Assembly: GCA_005882055.1 (NCBI GenBank)
Contig: VBGQ01000028.1
Coordinates: 1 to 7,424, forward strand
From: Chloroflexota bacterium
GTDB taxonomy: Bacteria; Chloroflexota; Limnocylindria; QHBO01
Direction: 5' to 3'
Length of the DNA stretch: 7,424 nucleotides
Numbering within the stretch: the first letter of the stretch is position 1; each line of letters begins with the position of its first letter. Made by a program: the position numbers and the translations under genes. Positions 5,092 through 7,424 of the stretch are shown piece after piece. The notes under the pieces were generated by a model. The model was not told the origin of the DNA and did no database searches. It saw nothing but the letters and a program-made list of their open reading frames with translations.

Positions 5092-5526
5092 TCAGGCGAG
5101 GACCTCGCCCAGGTGCGCGAGGCTTGCCTCGATGTCAGCTTCCGCCGCCTGCGCCACCATCGGCTCCACGGCCTTCATGAAGAAGCCGGATGCCTCCATG
5201 GCCATGCCGAAGGTGACCCGTGAGCGGGCCGCGTCGAGCGGCTCGATCCCGACCCGGGCCTGCACCGAGACGCCGCTCGCCTCCGTGTCGAGCACGATCC
5301 GTCGCGGGGGTTCGTATGCCGTCACGACCAGGTCGGCAGCGATCTGCTGACCGAACATTCGCCGCTCGACAACGGCGGTGGAACCCACCCCAATCGGGCC
5401 GGATGAGGTCAGCTCGGCGCGCAGGACCCCCGACTGCCAGCGTGGCAGGTTCTCGAGGTTGGCGAGGAAGGCGAAGACCTCTTCGGCTGGTCGCGCGATC
5501 ACCGCGCTGCGCTCTGCCTCCTTCAC
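5092..5526 (-). CDS. SRPBCC (START/polyketide-cyclase-like) family protein
   Basis: A 144-residue protein with the helix-grip fold pattern: ERSAVIARPAEEVFAFLANL (4-23) is the typical first strand and helix, followed by LPRWQSGV (27-34), a run of beta strands (IAADLVVTAYEPPRRIVLDT, 62-81; SRVTFGMAME, 102-111) and a long C-terminal helix (about 115-142). Such proteins hold hydrophobic ligands in a cavity; many carry out no known reaction, and the ligand here cannot be guessed. I chose GTG at 5526 because it lies 7 nt after the lipoprotein stop, has GGGTGA 7 nt upstream, and the domain begins within a few residues. A longer version from 5565 would overlap the lipoprotein gene. It is probably co-transcribed with that gene. 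Confidence 0.85.
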   Translation of the reverse strand: MKEAERSAVIARPAEEVFAFLANLENLPRWQSGVLRAELTSSGPIGVGSTAVVERRMFGQQIAADLVVTAYEPPRRIVLDTEASGVSVQARVGIEPLDAARSRVTFGMAMEASGFFMKAVEPMVAQAAEADIEASLAHLGEVLA

Positions 5527-5533
5527 GCGTGCG

Positions 5534-6148
5534 TCACCCGTGCGCCTGGATGAGCGCCTCGGCAACCGCCTGCGTGGCGGACATGTCCGATCCGAAGACG
5601 AGCACGATCAGGTTGGCGTCGTGCCAGCCCACGAGCTTCGACGCCGCACCGTCGACCGTCTGCACGGACTTGCCCGCGATGGCGCCGGTCTTGACGGCAG
5701 CACCGGAGCTGCCCGCGACCCCCGTCCAGAACTGGTCCATCGATCCCGGCAGCGCCGTGAACGACTCGTTGGCGTCCAGTACCAGTATCACCGCCTCTCC
5801 CTCGCCGTCCCGGGTCACCGAGGTTGCGGCGTAGCCCTTGATGACGCTCACCACCGCGGGGTTCGAGGCGAACCCGCCGGCCATCTGCTGCTCCACGGAG
5901 GGGGGCAGGTCCACGTACTCGTAGCCCGCCAGCGGCACCAAGTAGGCCTGGGCCGCGGGTGAGATGGAGAACGTGCCGCCACTCGCCGAAGTGGTTGCGG
6001 CATTCGATGGGCCGGACGAGACCGTGGGCGTGGCCACCGGTGTGGGCGTGGCTGACGTCCCGGCACAGGCTGCCAGCAGGAAGACCAATGCCAGACCGAT
6101 GGCGGCGCGCCACAGCGGCCAGTGCCGAGAGGAGGCGGGTGCGGGCAT
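5534..6148 (-). CDS. Putative lipoprotein of unknown function
   Basis: A 204-residue protein with a lipoprotein signal peptide: basic N-region (SSRHWPLWR), hydrophobic core (AAIGLALVFLLAA) and lipobox LAAC with the lipidated Cys at 28. A low-complexity Thr/Ser/Pro/Ala linker (29-58) follows, then a globular part of about 145 residues with alternating hydrophobic strands (EAVILVLDANESF, 118-130; ANLIVLVFGSDM, 178-189). It is expected on the outer face of the cytoplasmic membrane. I do not recognise the family. The start is ATG at 6148, with GAGGAA at 6161-6156, 7 nt upstream; the adjacent TTG at 6151 is an alternative. It lies 78 nt after the glycosyltransferase stop, with no convincing terminator between, and 7 nt before the SRPBCC gene. 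Confidence 0.82.
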   Translation of the reverse strand: MPAPASSRHWPLWRAAIGLALVFLLAACAGTSATPTPVATPTVSSGPSNAATTSASGGTFSISPAAQAYLVPLAGYEYVDLPPSVEQQMAGGFASNPAVVSVIKGYAATSVTRDGEGEAVILVLDANESFTALPGSMDQFWTGVAGSSGAAVKTGAIAGKSVQTVDGAASKLVGWHDANLIVLVFGSDMSATQAVAEALIQAHG

Positions 6149-6226
6149 CAATGCATTCCTCGTTGGGCCAATCGAGGGCTCGGGTCGTGAGAGCCATGGT
6201 ACTCGGGCCGTTGGGGCGGTCGATGG

Positions 6227-7424
6227 TCACGGCATGGCCGAATACACGCTCGGGCGACCGTTCGGGTGCCGCGCGATCACGGTGATCTCTTCTCCGACAC
6301 TCTTCCTCAGGGCGCGAATGAGGTCGTCGCGGCTTGTCGCGAGAACGCTCCTGTAGGTGGCCGGGGCCGGGATCGTCGAGCCTGGCGCGATGATCGTCGG
6401 TAGGGACCGGGCGTCCAGGAAACGGGCGACATCGGCGTCGTAGTCGTCGAGGATCACCGCATCCGTGGGTTGAGCGGCGGCGGCCATCGCCACCAGGTCG
6501 TACCGATAGGCGTCGTATCGATCGGCCACCGGCCTCTGGAGGTACGCCGCGCCGCTCCCGATCCCTAGGCCCAGCAGGCCGGCAGCAGCGAGCGTGGTCG
6601 CCGCAACGCGTGCGCGGAAGCGCCATCGGTCCTCGAATCGCTCGCCGATCAGTCGCACGAGCTCGGCAAGGCCCACCCCAATCGTCACGCCCAGCGGGGC
6701 AGCCAGGCCAAGGGACCGCAGGAAGTGGGGTGCGCCGCCTTCGGTCGCGATCAGCGGGGGCAGCATGAAGATCGGCAGGGCGATCAGGACGAGTGACGCC
6801 CTGGGCGTCCGCCGATCGCGCCAGAGTCGAAGCAGGCCCAGGGCCGCCACGGCGGTGATCGGCCACCCGAGCAGCGGGAGGCCGGCCACGTCATGCCGCG
6901 GGTTGGGGTCGCCGGTGATGGCGAACATGCCCAGCGTTCGCACGACGTGGTCGACCATGTTCACGCCGCCTTGCCCGGAGGCGAGTGGGGTGACCCCGAT
7001 CGCGCGGCCGAAGTACGCGGACGGGTCACTGGCGGCCGCGATGGCCATCGGCAGCGCGACCGCGGCGAAGGCCATTAGGAACCACCTGCCCACCGAGCGG
7101 AGGTGCAGATATCGGTCGCGGTCGACGTGGCGCAGCCAGAGCAGCCAGAGGATCAGCAGGACCGGGAGGAGCTTGAGCGGCTGGTAGGTGTAGAGCGCTG
7201 CCAGGGCTGTGAGGGCACCGGCTGTCGAGGCGCGCATGCGCGTGGGGCGATCCGCCCAGGCGAGGAGGGCGAGCATCGCCAGGGCGTCCAGGAGTGGCAC
7301 GAGGATGTTGCGCATGCCGTCGCGGCTGATGCAGATCAGCCACAGCGATCCGGCCGCCCAGGCGGCCGCAGCGAGCCCGACGCCTTCGCCAAAGCGTCGG
7401 CCGAGAGCCCAGATTGCGACCACG
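6227..7424 (-). CDS. GT39/PMT-like polytopic glycosyltransferase, C-terminal part (partial)
   Basis: The 3' 398 codons of an integral membrane protein; the start lies beyond the high-coordinate edge. Numbering within the visible part, hydrophobic segments occur near 16-32, 41-57, 67-100 (two), 112-132, 180-202, 212-232, 240-262 and 278-298, followed by a soluble tail of about 100 residues. The SRDGMRNILVPLLDALAML stretch (33-51) and YTYQPLKLLPVLLILWLL (78-95) match the pattern of PMT_2/ArnT-type GT-C enzymes, which move a sugar from a polyprenyl-phosphate donor to lipid or protein on the outer side of the membrane. The catalytic first-loop acidic residues are not in the window. The tail contains DAVILDDYDADVARFL, a DUF-like domain seen at the end of such proteins. 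The acceptor and sugar are unknown. Confidence 0.85.
   Translation of the reverse strand, partial: VVAIWALGRRFGEGVGLAAAAWAAGSLWLICISRDGMRNILVPLLDALAMLALLAWADRPTRMRASTAGALTALAALYTYQPLKLLPVLLILWLLWLRHVDRDRYLHLRSVGRWFLMAFAAVALPMAIAAASDPSAYFGRAIGVTPLASGQGGVNMVDHVVRTLGMFAITGDPNPRHDVAGLPLLGWPITAVAALGLLRLWRDRRTPRASLVLIALPIFMLPPLIATEGGAPHFLRSLGLAAPLGVTIGVGLAELVRLIGERFEDRWRFRARVAATTLAAAGLLGLGIGSGAAYLQRPVADRYDAYRYDLVAMAAAAQPTDAVILDDYDADVARFLDARSLPTIIAPGSTIPAPATYRSVLATSRDDLIRALRKSVGEEITVIARHPNGRPSVYSAMP

Noticed and set aside
4072..5223. Plus-strand open frame of 383 codons
   Set aside because: It is a shadow of the TIGR03118-like gene and crosses its start region; no ribosome site or domain is seen.
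6177..6195. Possible terminator hairpin (GGCTC/GAGCC) between the glycosyltransferase and lipoprotein genes
   Set aside because: Only 5 bp with a 9-nt loop and no T tract; too weak to call.
5523..6866. Minus-strand open frame of 447 codons
   Set aside because: It runs out of frame through the glycosyltransferase and lipoprotein genes with Arg-rich shadow composition.

Overview
The window is high-GC bacterial DNA in which every gene I can support lies on the minus strand, so transcription runs from high to low coordinates. The mix (UdgX-type uracil-DNA glycosylase, a T-box leader in front of leuS, a secreted TIGR03118-like protein, a GT-C glycosyltransferase) and the base composition fit an uncultured Chloroflexota or actinobacterial-type genome. 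That placement is an inference and is not proven by any marker here.

Layout, in the direction of transcription: the C-terminal part of a polytopic GT39/PMT-like glycosyltransferase (7424-6227); a serine/threonine-rich lipoprotein of unknown function (6148-5534) followed after 7 nt by a small SRPBCC-fold protein (5526-5092); a secreted TIGR03118-like beta-propeller protein (5022-3928) closed by a strong hairpin (3912-3883); udgX (3844-3206); then a promoter overlapping the udgX stop codon. The promoter starts a leader RNA and an operon of three genes joined by two ATGA overlaps: GNAT acetyltransferase (2845-2276), class I SAM methyltransferase (2279-1467) and leuS (from 1470, running off the low-coordinate edge).

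The most unusual feature is the leader. A T-box riboswitch of leucine type has Stem I at 3162-3082 with the AGUA / GAA-CUC specifier loop, a small Stem III hairpin at 3075-3059, and its T-box antiterminator and terminator at 2925-2876. Between Stem III and the antiterminator sits a complete tRNA-Ala(GGC) gene (3016-2941) with encoded CCA and the G3-U70 identity pair, enclosed by a 7-bp inverted repeat. A functional tRNA is therefore apparently nested inside a riboswitch that itself senses tRNA. Processing of the nested tRNA would cut the sensor domain from the expression platform.

The second oddity is leuS. A 189-bp stretch (45-233) recurs at 390-578 with one mismatch. The upstream copy stands where the middle of the CP1 editing domain should be and puts the gene out of frame, so LeuRS as written stops after 308 residues. 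This is either an assembly or template-switch chimera or a real disruption. The intact T-box control in front of it argues for the former.
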